Source: Olsenella sp. (GTDB lineage Bacteria; Actinomycetota; Coriobacteriia; Coriobacteriales; Atopobiaceae). Taken from it: a DNA stretch of 64,000 nucleotides. Of this stretch, positions 1 through 8,230 are shown piece after piece. Location of the stretch: the NCBI GenBank assembly GCA_022648325.1, contig JALCMG010000011.1, forward strand, positions 1 to 64,000, written 5' to 3'. Both the position numbers and the translations under genes were made by a program. The notes under the pieces are model-generated. The model made no database searches. It was not told the DNA's origin and was given only the letters and a program-made list of their open reading frames with translations. How positions within the stretch are numbered: position 1 is the stretch's first letter; the number at the start of each line of letters is the position of its first letter.

Positions 1-2
1 AG

Positions 3-113
3 CATCGCTTTGTCTACTCCGTCAGCCGCGAGCCTGTCGAGAAGGACGGCGTGAGATACGACGGAGTGGTGAGGGTCGTGCGCATGTGGACGCACTACGA
101 GGGGGTTCGTTAG
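3..113 (+). CDS. 3' end of an unidentified protein (partial)
   Basis: Only the last 36 codons lie inside the window. Reading from base 3 gives an open frame ending in MWTHYEGVR and a TAG stop, with no internal stop. It is too short to assign to a family. It converges on the alcohol dehydrogenase gene, and a GC-rich hairpin lies between the two stops. Confidence 0.5.
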   Translation, partial: HRFVYSVSREPVEKDGVRYDGVVRVVRMWTHYEGVR

Positions 114-140
114 GGCGCGCCGGGGGTACCACGGCGCGCC
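114..140. terminator. GC-rich hairpin between convergent genes
   Basis: Two GGCGCGCC arms pair across an 11-base loop. The hairpin sits directly after the TAG of the upstream partial gene and before the stop of the convergent dehydrogenase. It could serve as a bidirectional terminator, although no clear T-run follows on either strand. Confidence 0.4.
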
Positions 141-151
141 TAGGGCTGACG

Positions 152-1357
152 CTAGAACGCCGAGAGGTAGATTGCGCGCGCGTCATCCATGGTCAGCGGC
201 CTAAGCTCGCCAAAGCGCTCGCCCTTGTTCTGGCGCAGCGTGCCAATCCAGCCGTCGACCTCCTCCGGGGCAAGCCCAAGGTCGGCGAGCGTCTGCGGCA
301 TGCCCAGCCCAACAAAGAAGCGCTGCAGCTCGTCGATGGCAAAGGTGATCGCGTCCTCGGTTGCCTCGTCCGTCTCGTCCACCGGCTCCACGCTGAATAC
401 GCCCTGGGCAAAGGCCAGGAAGCGCTCCGGGTTCGAGCGCCAGACGTAGCGCATCCAGGCGGGGAGAATAACCGCCAGGCCAGCGCCGTGCGTGACCTCG
501 GGACGGTGCGCAGAGATCTCGTGCTCCAGGCCGTGGCTCTCCCAGCCGCCGGCGCGCTTCTCGGGTGCGGCGGCTCGCCCGCACCCGCAGAGGTCGTTGT
601 GGGCGAGGGTGCCCGACCACATGATGGTGGCGCGGGCGTCGTAGTCTTTGGGCTTCTCAGCCACGGTGTTTGCGGCGTCAATCACCGCGCGGATGATGCT
701 GCACGCGATGTTGTCCGTCACGGGAACGGGGCCAGCGCCGCTAAAGAAGCGCTCGCAGATGTGGCAGATCATGTCCACCGCGCCGGCTGCCGTCTGGTAC
801 TGCGGTAGCGTGAAGGTCACCTCGGGGTCGAGAATCGCCACGCGCGGGCGAAAGACGTTGCCATTCACGCCGTGCTTGAGGTTGAGCGCGTCGTTGCTAA
901 TGACGCAGGACGCCGAGCCCTCCGACCCCGCGGCGGGGATGGTGAGCACGCACGCCACGGGCAGGCAGTCCCCAATGGTTGCCTTGTGCGAGAAGAAATC
1001 CCAAACGTCGCCCTGGTAGGGCACGCCAAACGCGATGGCCTTGGAGCAGTCGATGACCGAGCCGCCGCCAACGGCCAGGACGAGTTCTACCTTCTCGGTG
1101 CGCGCAAGCTCGATGCCCTTGCGAACCAGGCCAACCTCGGGGTTGGGGCGAACGCCGGGAAGCTCGACGTGGGACACGCCGGCCGCCTCGAGCGATGCTG
1201 TCACGCGGGCGAGAAGCCCCGTGCGCACAACCGAGCCACCGCCGTACACCAGAAGGACGCGCTTGGCCCCAAGGGCAGCGACCTCCTCGCCAACCTTGTC
1301 CGCATAGCCGCAGCCAAACACAAAGCGGGTGGGGGACTGGAACACGAAGTCATTCAT
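152..1357 (-). CDS. Iron-containing alcohol dehydrogenase (butanol dehydrogenase type)
   Basis: This 401-residue protein matches group III iron-dependent alcohol dehydrogenases, cytoplasmic NAD(P)H enzymes that interconvert aldehydes or ketones and alcohols. The nucleotide-binding motif GGGSVIDCSK lies near residues 97-106. The metal-site region AAGAVDMICHICERFF is followed by SHGLEHEISAH and THGAG, which supply the usual Asp and His ligands. Length is normal for the family. The stretch CGCGRAAAPEKRAGG before SHGLEHE looks a few residues longer than usual. The gene stands alone on the minus strand, about 110 bases downstream of cbiO, so it may be co-transcribed with the transporter or have its own promoter. 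The substrate cannot be read from sequence. Confidence 0.9.
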   Translation of the reverse strand: MNDFVFQSPTRFVFGCGYADKVGEEVAALGAKRVLLVYGGGSVVRTGLLARVTASLEAAGVSHVELPGVRPNPEVGLVRKGIELARTEKVELVLAVGGGSVIDCSKAIAFGVPYQGDVWDFFSHKATIGDCLPVACVLTIPAAGSEGSASCVISNDALNLKHGVNGNVFRPRVAILDPEVTFTLPQYQTAAGAVDMICHICERFFSGAGPVPVTDNIACSIIRAVIDAANTVAEKPKDYDARATIMWSGTLAHNDLCGCGRAAAPEKRAGGWESHGLEHEISAHRPEVTHGAGLAVILPAWMRYVWRSNPERFLAFAQGVFSVEPVDETDEATEDAITFAIDELQRFFVGLGMPQTLADLGLAPEEVDGWIGTLRQNKGERFGELRPLTMDDARAIYLSAF

Positions 1358-1468
1358 GATGCGCGCCTTTCGCTGACGGGCCGTCTTGCCCGGATGACAC
1401 TTGGTTGCCAGTGCCCATTATGGACGAGAAGGACGAGAGGGGGGCACCGCGCGAGAGGCCCGCCTCCG

Positions 1469-2155
1469 CTAGCGATTGAGGTGGATGTGCGGGCGGTCCT
1501 CGTAGCCGTGGTAGTCACCAAAGTAGACAAAGTAGTCGGCCACCTCGTCGGCGAGGGACTGGTCGTGGGTTGCCACCACAAGCGTCTTGCCCGCACCCTT
1601 GAGCTGGCGAAGGAAGCCCAGCAGCCACTCGCGCGTGCGCTGGTCGAGCCCGTTGAGCGGCTCGTCAAAGCAGTACGCGTCGGGGTTCATGGAGAGCACG
1701 CAGGCAATGGCCACCTTCTTCTGCTCGCCGCCGGAGAGGTTGTAGGGCGCGCGGCCGCGCAGGTGGTCGATGCCCAGAAGCTGGCACACGTCGCTCACGC
1801 GGCGAGCCACCTCGTCCTCGCCGAGCTGCATCTGGCGTGGTCCAAAGGCAATCTCCTCCTCCACGCTCGCGCAGAACAGCTGGGAGTCGGAGTCCTGGAA
1901 GATGAAGCCCACGCGCTGGTGCAGCCACTTCGAGAACGCGGGGTTGCGCATGCTCTGGGCATCCACGGACTTGCCGTCAAACAGGTAGGAGCCCTGCTGA
2001 GAAAACACAAGCCCGCACATGGCCTTGAGCAGCGTCGACTTGCCAGAGCCGTTGTCGCCCATGAGAACCACGGAGTCGCCGGCGTCGATGGTGAGGTCTA
2101 TGTGTGAGAGGGTGGGGCGCTCCTCGTACGCAAAGCAGAAGTCGCGAAACTCCAT
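1469..2155 (-). CDS. cbiO: ECF transporter ATP-binding protein (CbiO-like)
   Basis: ATPase subunit of an energy-coupling-factor importer for nickel or cobalt. In about 228 residues it carries a Walker A GDNGSGKST, a Q-loop in FQDSDSQLF, the signature LSGGEQKKV, a Walker B with FDEPLNGLD, and a switch His in ATHD. The ATG at 2155 gives the usual N-terminus MEFRDFCFAYE. An in-frame GTG at 2221 overlaps the cbiQ stop as GTGA and is preceded by a purine-rich AGGGGGG, so a start 22 codons upstream by translational coupling is also credible. It is the last gene of cbiM-cbiQ-cbiO. Next to a urease cluster this transporter most likely imports Ni2+, as in streptococcal ure operons that carry MQO genes. 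Confidence 0.88.
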   Translation of the reverse strand: MEFRDFCFAYEERPTLSHIDLTIDAGDSVVLMGDNGSGKSTLLKAMCGLVFSQQGSYLFDGKSVDAQSMRNPAFSKWLHQRVGFIFQDSDSQLFCASVEEEIAFGPRQMQLGEDEVARRVSDVCQLLGIDHLRGRAPYNLSGGEQKKVAIACVLSMNPDAYCFDEPLNGLDQRTREWLLGFLRQLKGAGKTLVVATHDQSLADEVADYFVYFGDYHGYEDRPHIHLNR

Positions 2156-2217
2156 GAGGGGGTGTGAGCTCTCATGCTGCGGGTGGTGCAGCGACTGCGG
2201 GTGCCTTGAGGTGTGGA

Positions 2218-3081
2218 TCACACTAGGCCACCCCCCTGCAGGTAGGCAAACAGGACGCCCACCGCCGCGAGTGCGAGAAGCCAGGCGATGTCGATGGGCT
2301 TGTGGGTGCCGCGCGGCGTGGCCTGGTACTCGCCCTCGAAGCCACGGCAGCGCATGGCGTCGGCAGTGGTGCGCGCCGCCTCGTTTGCCTTCAGGAAGGT
2401 CACGCCCCCAACGCCGCCCATGGACGTGCCCTTCGAGCGGTTCTTGCCAACGCTTCGCAGGTCGAGGGCGCAAAGCACCTCGGTGGCAACCTTCCCCAGG
2501 GTCACGATGCTCTTGAGGGCAAGCTCGAAGGTCATGATCACGAGGTTCGATACGTGGAAGGCGCGCAGCGCGCCGGTCACCTCGTGGACGGGCGTGGAGA
2601 GCGCGACGACCATGGCGGTGCCCACGCACACGAGGATCTTTGTCCCAATGAGCAGCGCCGATTGCGACTGCCCCAGGAGCATGGCCGGTACCATGACAAG
2701 CGCGCTTACGCCCGCGGCGGTGAACGACACGCCAACAACGCGGCGCAGTGCCTTGGGTGGAAGCGCCGCAGTTCTCGGCAGCACTCCTGCCAGCACTACC
2801 AGCGTAAACGCGAAGTTTGAGCTCAGCGACGTCATGAGGATAACCGCGAGGCCACAGGCGAGCTTCACGGGCGCGGATGGCGAGAGGGACAGGGACGTTG
2901 ACTGGCCGTCGTCCATGCGCAGACGCGAGAGCACACCGGTAAGCGACAGCAGGCTCTTCTGGACAAAGCCGTCGCGGTCGGCGGCGGGCTCGTATGCCTC
3001 CGGCTGAACGAGCCAGGAGGGAAGGGAGTCCCCGGCCGGCGCGGCCTCCTCCAGCGGCGTTCTGTCGCTAGCGCGTCCCAA
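2218..3081 (-). CDS. cbiQ: ECF transporter membrane subunit CbiQ
   Basis: This 287-residue membrane protein is the T component linking the CbiO ATPase to the CbiM substrate-binding subunit. After a hydrophilic N-terminus of about 70 residues come hydrophobic segments (KLACGLAVILMTSL, FAFTLVVLAGVL, VSALVMVPAML, ILVCVGTAMVV). The cytoplasmic coupling helix carries the family-type ADAMRCRGFEGEY motif, and a final membrane segment ends in FAYLQGGGLV. Its start overlaps the 3' end of cbiM by 14 bases, as expected for coupled translation. Cobalt or nickel is the expected cargo of the CbiMQO/NikMQO group. Confidence 0.9.
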   Translation of the reverse strand: MGRASDRTPLEEAAPAGDSLPSWLVQPEAYEPAADRDGFVQKSLLSLTGVLSRLRMDDGQSTSLSLSPSAPVKLACGLAVILMTSLSSNFAFTLVVLAGVLPRTAALPPKALRRVVGVSFTAAGVSALVMVPAMLLGQSQSALLIGTKILVCVGTAMVVALSTPVHEVTGALRAFHVSNLVIMTFELALKSIVTLGKVATEVLCALDLRSVGKNRSKGTSMGGVGGVTFLKANEAARTTADAMRCRGFEGEYQATPRGTHKPIDIAWLLALAAVGVLFAYLQGGGLV

Positions 3082-4150
3082 AGTCCACCTTCGATTTCAT
3101 CCCGGCGGCAATCGCGCGAAACGCTATGACGAGAAGGGCAACGCCTATGACCGCCGAAAGCACGTACCCAACCCAGTCGGGCAGGCCGCCAAAGGAGTAG
3201 TCGGGAAGGAGCGACTGCCACTCCCAGCCGCTGGCCATGCCAGCGGGGGTGTAGCCCACGCTCTCGGCGACGTCCTCGGTTGCCCACTCGCCCCAGGCGT
3301 CGCCCGTGGCGAGAAGGCCCAGGGGGGCGAGAACAACGAGGGCAACGAGGAGCGCGGCCAGGCTCGCGTGCGCCGCGTGCGCCTGGGATGCTGTGGGTGC
3401 GGCCTTGGATGCCGTGCCGGCAGGCGCCAGCGCGCCCTCGACTCCAAACGACGGCGCGGCCTTCCTCACGTAGGCGAGGATCCCCACGGTGAAGATGACC
3501 TCGGCGGCACCGGCAACCGTGAGGTGGCCGGCGAGCATGGCGGGAACCGAGACCCACAGTGGGTATGGGCAGTACAGGGCCTGTCCGGCCGCGTTCGAGA
3601 AGAGCAGTGGCTGTATGCCAAACTCGATGGCGGCGCACAGCGCGGCGGCGTTGATGCCCACGTACGAGCCAACTCCGGCGGCCACCAGCTCGAGCGCCGG
3701 AGCCTGCGCCTGGCCCTGGCGCGCCTGGGGCTTCTCGGCAGAGGACCTGCTCGCAAAGGCATGCATGACTAGCGCGTATATGCCGTACCCCATCATGGGG
3801 AGCACGAACGCCATGTTGAAGCAGTTTGCGCCAAGGGCGAGGATGCCTCCGTCCCCAAACAGGACGGCCTGGATGACAAGGGCAATGGAGATAGCGAGAA
3901 CCGCCGCCCAGGGTCCAAAGAGTATCGCGACGAGAGTGCCGCACACGGCGTGTCCCGTGGTGCCGCCCGGGATGGGCACGTTGAACATCATGGCGAGGAA
4001 GCTGAACGCTGCGGCTACCCCAAGGAGGGGCATCTTCTCGCGAGGGACCGTCTGGCGGACCCTGCGGGCGGCGTGCAGCCACACGGGCACCATGACGGCA
4101 CCCATGACTCCGCAGGTGGAGGGGCTCAGGTAGTTCTCGGGTATGTGCAT
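3068..4150 (-). CDS. cbiM: Ni/Co ECF transporter substrate-capture protein CbiM with a CbiN-like tail
   Basis: Substrate-specific membrane subunit of the metal importer. The start is set at 4150 because it yields MHIPENYLSP: in this family the amino terminus and His2 help bind the metal, so the protein must begin with Met-His. An in-frame ATG four codons upstream is less likely. Membrane segments and the NVPIPGGTTGHAVCGT loop follow the CbiM pattern. After about residue 225 comes a linker, then two membrane helices separated by a periplasmic stretch (GDAWGEWATEDVAESVGYTP), typical of a fused CbiN/PDGLE-like domain. It is the first gene of the operon and is divergent from the urease cluster. 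Confidence 0.9.
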   Translation of the reverse strand: MHIPENYLSPSTCGVMGAVMVPVWLHAARRVRQTVPREKMPLLGVAAAFSFLAMMFNVPIPGGTTGHAVCGTLVAILFGPWAAVLAISIALVIQAVLFGDGGILALGANCFNMAFVLPMMGYGIYALVMHAFASRSSAEKPQARQGQAQAPALELVAAGVGSYVGINAAALCAAIEFGIQPLLFSNAAGQALYCPYPLWVSVPAMLAGHLTVAGAAEVIFTVGILAYVRKAAPSFGVEGALAPAGTASKAAPTASQAHAAHASLAALLVALVVLAPLGLLATGDAWGEWATEDVAESVGYTPAGMASGWEWQSLLPDYSFGGLPDWVGYVLSAVIGVALLVIAFRAIAAGMKSKVDFGTR

Positions 4151-4542
4151 CTCTCGCCCCATCCGTCTTGCGGCTGCCTGGCTGGAAGGTTGATGCGGGC
4201 TGCTCGTTCCGGCATGCGCCGGCGTGCGGGAAGCCGCGACCTGTCTTACACAGGCTACCCGAAACGGGCGAAATGTGCATGACCGCGCCATTGCTCGTAT
4301 GCCTCGGTGTGGTTCGGAAGGTGTTTCGAATACATAACAGCTGGTAAACAGCTTGTGAGAAGGATTAATTCAAAGGTTTCCGTCGACGAGTGCCCGCCGG
4401 CCATCCTGACGCCTGGTGTATACATCCGATTGTCTTACCAATGGCCCACGAGCTTTCTGCGGGGCCAAGGGCGTCCCGGTACACCTCACGTGGAGGGCTC
4501 TTTGAACGGCCGCTCCTTACGTTCCGAATGAAGGAGGCAAGT
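4151..4542. other. Divergent intergenic region between cbiM and ureI
   Basis: Nearly 400 bases with no credible gene. It should hold the promoters for cbiMQO (leftward) and the urease cluster (rightward). On the cbiM side there is a small inverted repeat, CCTGT/ACAGG, at about 4240-4254. I looked for cobalamin-riboswitch consensus boxes and for a NikR-type GTATGA...TCATAC site and found neither. A strong ribosome-binding site, AAGGAGG at 4531-4537, precedes ureI. Confidence 0.4.
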
Positions 4543-5053
4543 ATGCTGGGTATCGTTCTTCTGTACGTTGGCATCGTGCTTATCAGCAACGGGTGCTATG
4601 GCTTGCTGGGAATCGAGGATAAGTCAAACGTCGTTATGAACCTCTTTACCGGAGGTTTGGGGCTTGTCCTCAACATCATCGCCATTGGCATTGGCGTAGC
4701 GCAGGGGCAGACGCCTCGTGGTACTACGCAAGCGGCACCGGCCTGCTGTTCGCGTTCACCTACCTCTATACCGCCCTCAACACCATCTTCGACTTCGACA
4801 AGCGCCTTACAGTCTCTTTGTTGCCATCAACACCATCCCGGCTGGTCTCCTGTGCATTACGCAGGGCTACGGCGGCAACTGGATCTACGGACTCATCTGG
4901 TGGGCGTGGGGCATCCTGTGGCTCACCGCCTTCATCGAGATAAACCTCAAGAAGCCGCTGGGCAAGTTCGTGGGGTACCTGGGCGTTGTCGAGGGAATTG
5001 TCACGGCTTGGATTCCCGGTTTCCTCATGCTCGTGGGCATGTGGCCGGCGTAG
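4543..5053 (+). pseudogene. ureI: Acid-activated urea channel UreI/AmiS family, frameshifted twice
   Basis: The ATG at 4543 opens MLGIVLLYVGIVLISNGCYG, the start of UreI/AmiS proteins (six-helix inner-membrane urea or amide channels). The frame is lost at 4704-4707, where one G appears missing from a G run. The next frame continues with DASWYYASGTGLLFAF and NTIFDFDKRL. A second shift near 4808 leads to YSLFVAINTIP and finally WIPGFLMLVGMWPA. At the second site the family's Y-G-W-Y stretch is missing, which suggests a roughly 10-base deletion. All parts are collinear. The first lesion could be a sequencing error; the second looks real. It is the first gene of the decayed urease locus. Confidence 0.8.
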
Positions 5054-5159
5054 CTTCGCCTTGCTCTGGTGCAGGTGGACGGCCGGCCTTGGTTTCTCGG
5101 CTGGCATTACCAGAACGGTTGGGACGAGTGCAAAGTAAAGGAAGGAAGCGTGAGCGTCC

Positions 5160-5462
5160 ATACAACTGTCCGAGCGTGAGCAGAGAAAGATGATGATCTC
5201 GCTTGCCGCGATGATCGCCGAGAGGCGCCGCGCGAAGGGGATAAGGCTCAACCATCCCGAGAGCGTGGCCCTTATCTCCGGCTTCATTTTGGAGGGTGCC
5301 CGTGAGGGCAAGACCGTTACGCAGGTGATGGACGGGGGAGGGCAGCTCCTTACTCGCGAGGACGTCATGGAGGGCGTTTCCGAGATGATCCCAATGATCC
5401 AGGTGGAGGCCACGTTCCCCGATGGCACCAAGCTCGTGACCATCCACGATTCCATCAAGTAG
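5160..5462 (+). CDS. ureA: Urease gamma subunit with an ATA codon at the expected start
   Basis: Urease gamma subunit, which assembles with UreB and UreC into the nickel enzyme that splits urea. Residues such as [28 protein letters not shown] and [15 protein letters not shown] fit the family. The first ATG (5190) gives only 90 residues, but the frame is open upstream as QLSEREQRK, and the codon at 5160 that would give the full 100 residues is ATA instead of ATG. An AAGGAAGG ribosome-binding site lies about 13 bases before it. No other start codon lies between the in-frame TGA at 5151 and ATG 5190 except CTG 5166. Either the start codon has mutated, or translation begins at 5190 and loses the N-terminal segment. 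Confidence 0.8.
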   Translation: MQLSEREQRKMMISLAAMIAERRRAKGIRLNHPESVALISGFILEGAREGKTVTQVMDGGGQLLTREDVMEGVSEMIPMIQVEATFPDGTKLVTIHDSIK

Positions 5463-5480
5463 TGCGAGAAGGAGGCAGGC

Positions 5481-5804
5481 ATGATTCCCGGAGAGTATCA
5501 CCTGGGCGAGGGCCCGGTTCCCTACAACGAGGGCTACGACGCCATCGAGCTTGAGGTCACCAACGTGGATGACAGGGCCGTGCAGGTTGGCTCGCAGTTC
5601 CATTTCTACGAGGCAAATGAGGCTGGCCTACGCTTTGGCCGCGAGAAGGCATACGGCAAGCGCCTTAACCTCGCGGCGGGCACGGCCGTGAGGTTTGAGC
5701 CCGGCCAGAAGCGCACGGTGCGCCTGATTGACATGGGCGGAAAGCGGCGCGTCTTTGGCTTCAACAACAAGGTTAACGGCTATCTTGACACCCACCAGAT
5801 CTAG
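5481..5804 (+). CDS. ureB: Urease beta subunit
   Basis: This 107-residue protein matches the urease beta subunit along its length, from [18 protein letters not shown] through the [13 protein letters not shown] core and [16 protein letters not shown] to [12 protein letters not shown]. It contributes to the trimeric urease shell and has no catalytic residues of its own. An AAGGAGG ribosome-binding site lies 7-8 bases before the ATG. It is intact, but the catalytic subunit directly downstream is gone, so the product probably has no function in this strain. Confidence 0.95.
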   Translation: MIPGEYHLGEGPVPYNEGYDAIELEVTNVDDRAVQVGSQFHFYEANEAGLRFGREKAYGKRLNLAAGTAVRFEPGQKRTVRLIDMGGKRRVFGFNNKVNGYLDTHQI

Positions 5805-5812
5805 GGGAGCGG

Positions 5813-6176
5813 CCCGGGCTCGGCGGCCTCGACCTCCACGTGCACTACCTCTCGCCCGGCTTCTCGCACTCCCGAGCCGCGCTTCATGCGCGACCTGTAT
5901 GGCGCGTGGGGCGGTGCGGTCGAGGCGTGCAACATCACGTTCGTCTCGCAGTACGCCTACGATCATGGCATCAAGGAGAGGCTTGGCCTGAAGAAGATCG
6001 TGCTGCCGGTCCACAAGACGCGCGACCTCACGAAGCGCGACATGAAGCTCAACGACTACTGCCCGAAGAGCATCAAGGTCGACCCGCACACGTTCGAGGT
6101 GACCATCGACGGCGAGCTCATCACCTGCGACCCGGTTCCCGAGGTTCCTCTCGCCCAGCGCTACTACCTGTTCTAG
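5813..6176 (+). pseudogene. ureC: Urease alpha subunit remnant with most of the gene deleted
   Basis: An intact ureC is about 1.7 kb; here about 0.36 kb remains. Bases 5822-5860 encode [13 protein letters not shown], matching the UreC segment with the first two nickel-binding histidines (His-x-His). This joins, in another frame, the last 100 or so residues of UreC, from [13 protein letters not shown] through [16 protein letters not shown] to LAQRYYLF. Missing are the N-terminal 120 or so residues and about 330 residues that include the carbamylated lysine, the remaining nickel ligands and the active-site flap. At least two deletions are needed. Without this gene no urease activity can be made from this locus. 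Confidence 0.85.
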
Positions 6177-6270
6177 GAAGGCTGGCGCCGCATGGCGTGA
6201 ATACCGGGGCGCCAGATGCCTGGGGGTTGGCTCTGGCACCCTGTCTTGGAGAAGGTGCAAGGGAGAGAAC

Positions 6271-6597
6271 ATGGTACTGACCGAAATCTTCGACAACGTC
6301 TCAAACATCGCTGACCTCTCGCACTACCACGTGGAGACCGCACAGGTTCGAAGCGACGACCTGGCCAAGAAGATCCTGAGAGTGACGAGCGATCACGGAC
6401 GTGACTATGACATCCGGATCTCTGACGAGGCCCAGCTGGAGAATGGGTCTGCCTTCGAGGTGGGCGACCACAAGCTGCTGGTCCTGAGCGTGATTCCCGA
6501 CGAGGTGATCGTGATTGCCCCCAATGGCATCGACCAGATGGGCGTAATCGCCCAGATGCGTCACGAGACGCTGGATGCGCGGCTGTTCATGTCGTGA
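6271..6597 (+). pseudogene. In-frame chimera of UreE (N-terminus) and UreF (last residues)
   Basis: The first 90 or so of 108 residues are a good UreE nickel metallochaperone N-terminus (MVLTEIFDNV, RSDDLAKKILRVTSDHGR, PDEVIVIAPNGIDQMG). UreE should continue for 50 or more residues, including its His-rich tail. Instead the frame runs into [14 protein letters not shown] and stops. That ending matches the extreme C-terminus of UreF, the GTPase-complex accessory protein normally encoded after ureE. A deletion of roughly 0.8 kb has therefore fused the two genes in frame. The product lacks the UreE nickel tail and nearly all of UreF. ureG follows 95 bases later in the usual order. Confidence 0.75.
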
Positions 6598-6691
6598 CGC
6601 TGGGGCGGGGGCGCGACGCGGTGGCCGAGTTGCCTCTTGTCTCAACGCTGCGACGGGTTGCGTATGTCAACTACCAATGGAGGGGGTCAAT

Positions 6692-7306
6692 ATGAAACGA
6701 GCGGTGCGCATTGGTGTGGGAGGGCCTGTTGGGTCGGGGAAGACCATGCTCATCGAGCGCCTCACGCGTGCGATGCAGAACGACTACAGCATGGCCGTCA
6801 TCACGAACGACATCTACACCAGGGAAGATGCCGAGTTCATGATTAAGAACTCCGTCCTGCCGGTTGACAGGATCATTGGCGTGGAGACGGGCGGCTGCCC
6901 TCACACGGCAATCCGTGAGGATGCCTCGATGAACCTCGCTGCGGTGGACGAGCTGGAGGAGCGCTTCAACCACGCGCTTGACCTCATGTTTATTGAGAGC
7001 GGCGGCGACAACCTTGCCGCGACCTTTAGCCCGGAGCTCGTGGACTTCTCCGTCTACATCATCGACGTTGCCGAGGGCGAGAAGATTCCTCGCAAGGCTG
7101 GCCAGGGCATGATCAAGAGCGACCTGTTCATCATCAACAAGATCGACCTGGCGCCGTACGTGGGAGCCAACCTCGACCGCATGCGCGAGGACTCCGAGAA
7201 GTTCCGCTGCGCCGACAGCTTCATCTTTGCCAACCTCATGAAGGACGAGGGACTCGACAAGGTAATCGCGTGGATCAAGCAAGACTGCATGCTGGAAGAC
7301 CTGTAA
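6692..7306 (+). CDS. ureG: Urease accessory GTPase UreG
   Basis: This 204-residue SIMIBI-class GTPase delivers nickel to apo-urease with UreF and UreD. It has the P-loop [11 protein letters not shown] near the N-terminus, the metal-binding region [17 protein letters not shown] with Cys-Pro-His, the [17 protein letters not shown] segment, and the [10 protein letters not shown] guanine-recognition motif. The ATG at 6692 follows a GGAGGGGG ribosome-binding site. The gene is intact and overlaps ureD by one base (TAATG), so the pair is translationally coupled. It has outlived its client enzyme. Confidence 0.95.
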   Translation: MKRAVRIGVGGPVGSGKTMLIERLTRAMQNDYSMAVITNDIYTREDAEFMIKNSVLPVDRIIGVETGGCPHTAIREDASMNLAAVDELEERFNHALDLMFIESGGDNLAATFSPELVDFSVYIIDVAEGEKIPRKAGQGMIKSDLFIINKIDLAPYVGANLDRMREDSEKFRCADSFIFANLMKDEGLDKVIAWIKQDCMLEDL

Positions 7307-8181
7307 TGGTTGCGAGCGAGGCTAGGGGTGCCAAACGCGAACGCGTGGCGGCGGGCACCATCTGCATGGAGTTTAGCCGGCGCGCCGATCGAACTGTGGC
7401 GACGCGCCTGTACAGGCACGTCAACTCGCGCATCTCGTCTGAGATAAGGGTGCCGGGGGCCGAGCCCTACTACTTTCTCATCTCCACCGGAGGTGGCTAT
7501 ACCGAGGGAGAGCACTACGATGTGGACATTAGGGTGGGGGAGAGGGCGCACGCGGTTCTCACCACGCAGACTCCCAGCTACATCTATAAGTGCGACAACG
7601 GGCTTCTCACCACGCAGAGCCAGTGCACGCACGTGGGCGCGGGTGGCCTCCTGGAGTACTACGCCGACGAGGTGATGCCCTACGCCAACGCGCGCTTCCG
7701 TCAGCGGACGCAGATAGCGCTTGAGGAGGGGGCGTCGCTCGTGTACGTAGAGGGACTGTCCAGCGGCTGGTCGCCGGACGAGAAGCCCTTCCGGTTTCGC
7801 GATGCGCTTCTCTCGACCGAGGTGCGGGTGGGCGGATCGCTTGTGGCGGTAGGCCGCCTTGCCGCCGCGCCAGGGGAGGGCTGCTCGGTGCCCATCGAGG
7901 GCATGAGTGGCTTCGGGGGCTATACAAACTTTGGCTCGGCGCTCATCGTTGACCAGGCGTTGGGCGCGGATGACGTGCAGGGCTTTCGCGACGCGGTGGC
8001 CGCGGAGTTGCCGGACGGCGTGCGCGTGGGCGTCTCGTCCCTTGACAGATGGGGCGTGGTTCTCCGGTGCCTAGGCATGGACGAGCAGCGAAACGCTCGG
8101 GTTATCCAGGCGTTTGTCCGCCACTATCGAGAGGGGCTTCGCTCCCTAAAGCCACCGAGGATTCGCAAGAACCGCAACTGA
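7306..8181 (+). CDS. ureD: Urease accessory protein UreD
   Basis: This 291-residue UreD/UreH-family protein is the scaffold that docks UreF-UreG onto apo-urease for nickel insertion. Family features include YYFLISTGGGYTEGEHYDVDI, TTQTPSYIYKC, GGLLEYYADEVMPY and the VEGLSSGWSP region. It starts at the ATG overlapping the ureG stop. Full length, with no lesions. The gene order ureI-A-B-C-E-F-G-D, with a Ni ECF transporter alongside, resembles the streptococcal urease operon. Confidence 0.93.
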   Translation: MVASEARGAKRERVAAGTICMEFSRRADRTVATRLYRHVNSRISSEIRVPGAEPYYFLISTGGGYTEGEHYDVDIRVGERAHAVLTTQTPSYIYKCDNGLLTTQSQCTHVGAGGLLEYYADEVMPYANARFRQRTQIALEEGASLVYVEGLSSGWSPDEKPFRFRDALLSTEVRVGGSLVAVGRLAAAPGEGCSVPIEGMSGFGGYTNFGSALIVDQALGADDVQGFRDAVAAELPDGVRVGVSSLDRWGVVLRCLGMDEQRNARVIQAFVRHYREGLRSLKPPRIRKNRN

Positions 8182-8230
8182 GGAATGGCGCCCGGCGGGC
8201 GTCCCGGTGAGCGAAAGTGGTCGTCGAGAA

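Noticed and set aside
86-2107. Long plus-strand frames opposite the dehydrogenase and cbiO genes
   Set aside because: They are mirror frames of high-GC genes, with no ribosome-binding site or family resemblance.
4151-4300. Cobalamin or NiCo riboswitch before cbiM
   Set aside because: None of the conserved boxes could be found; only short inverted repeats are present.
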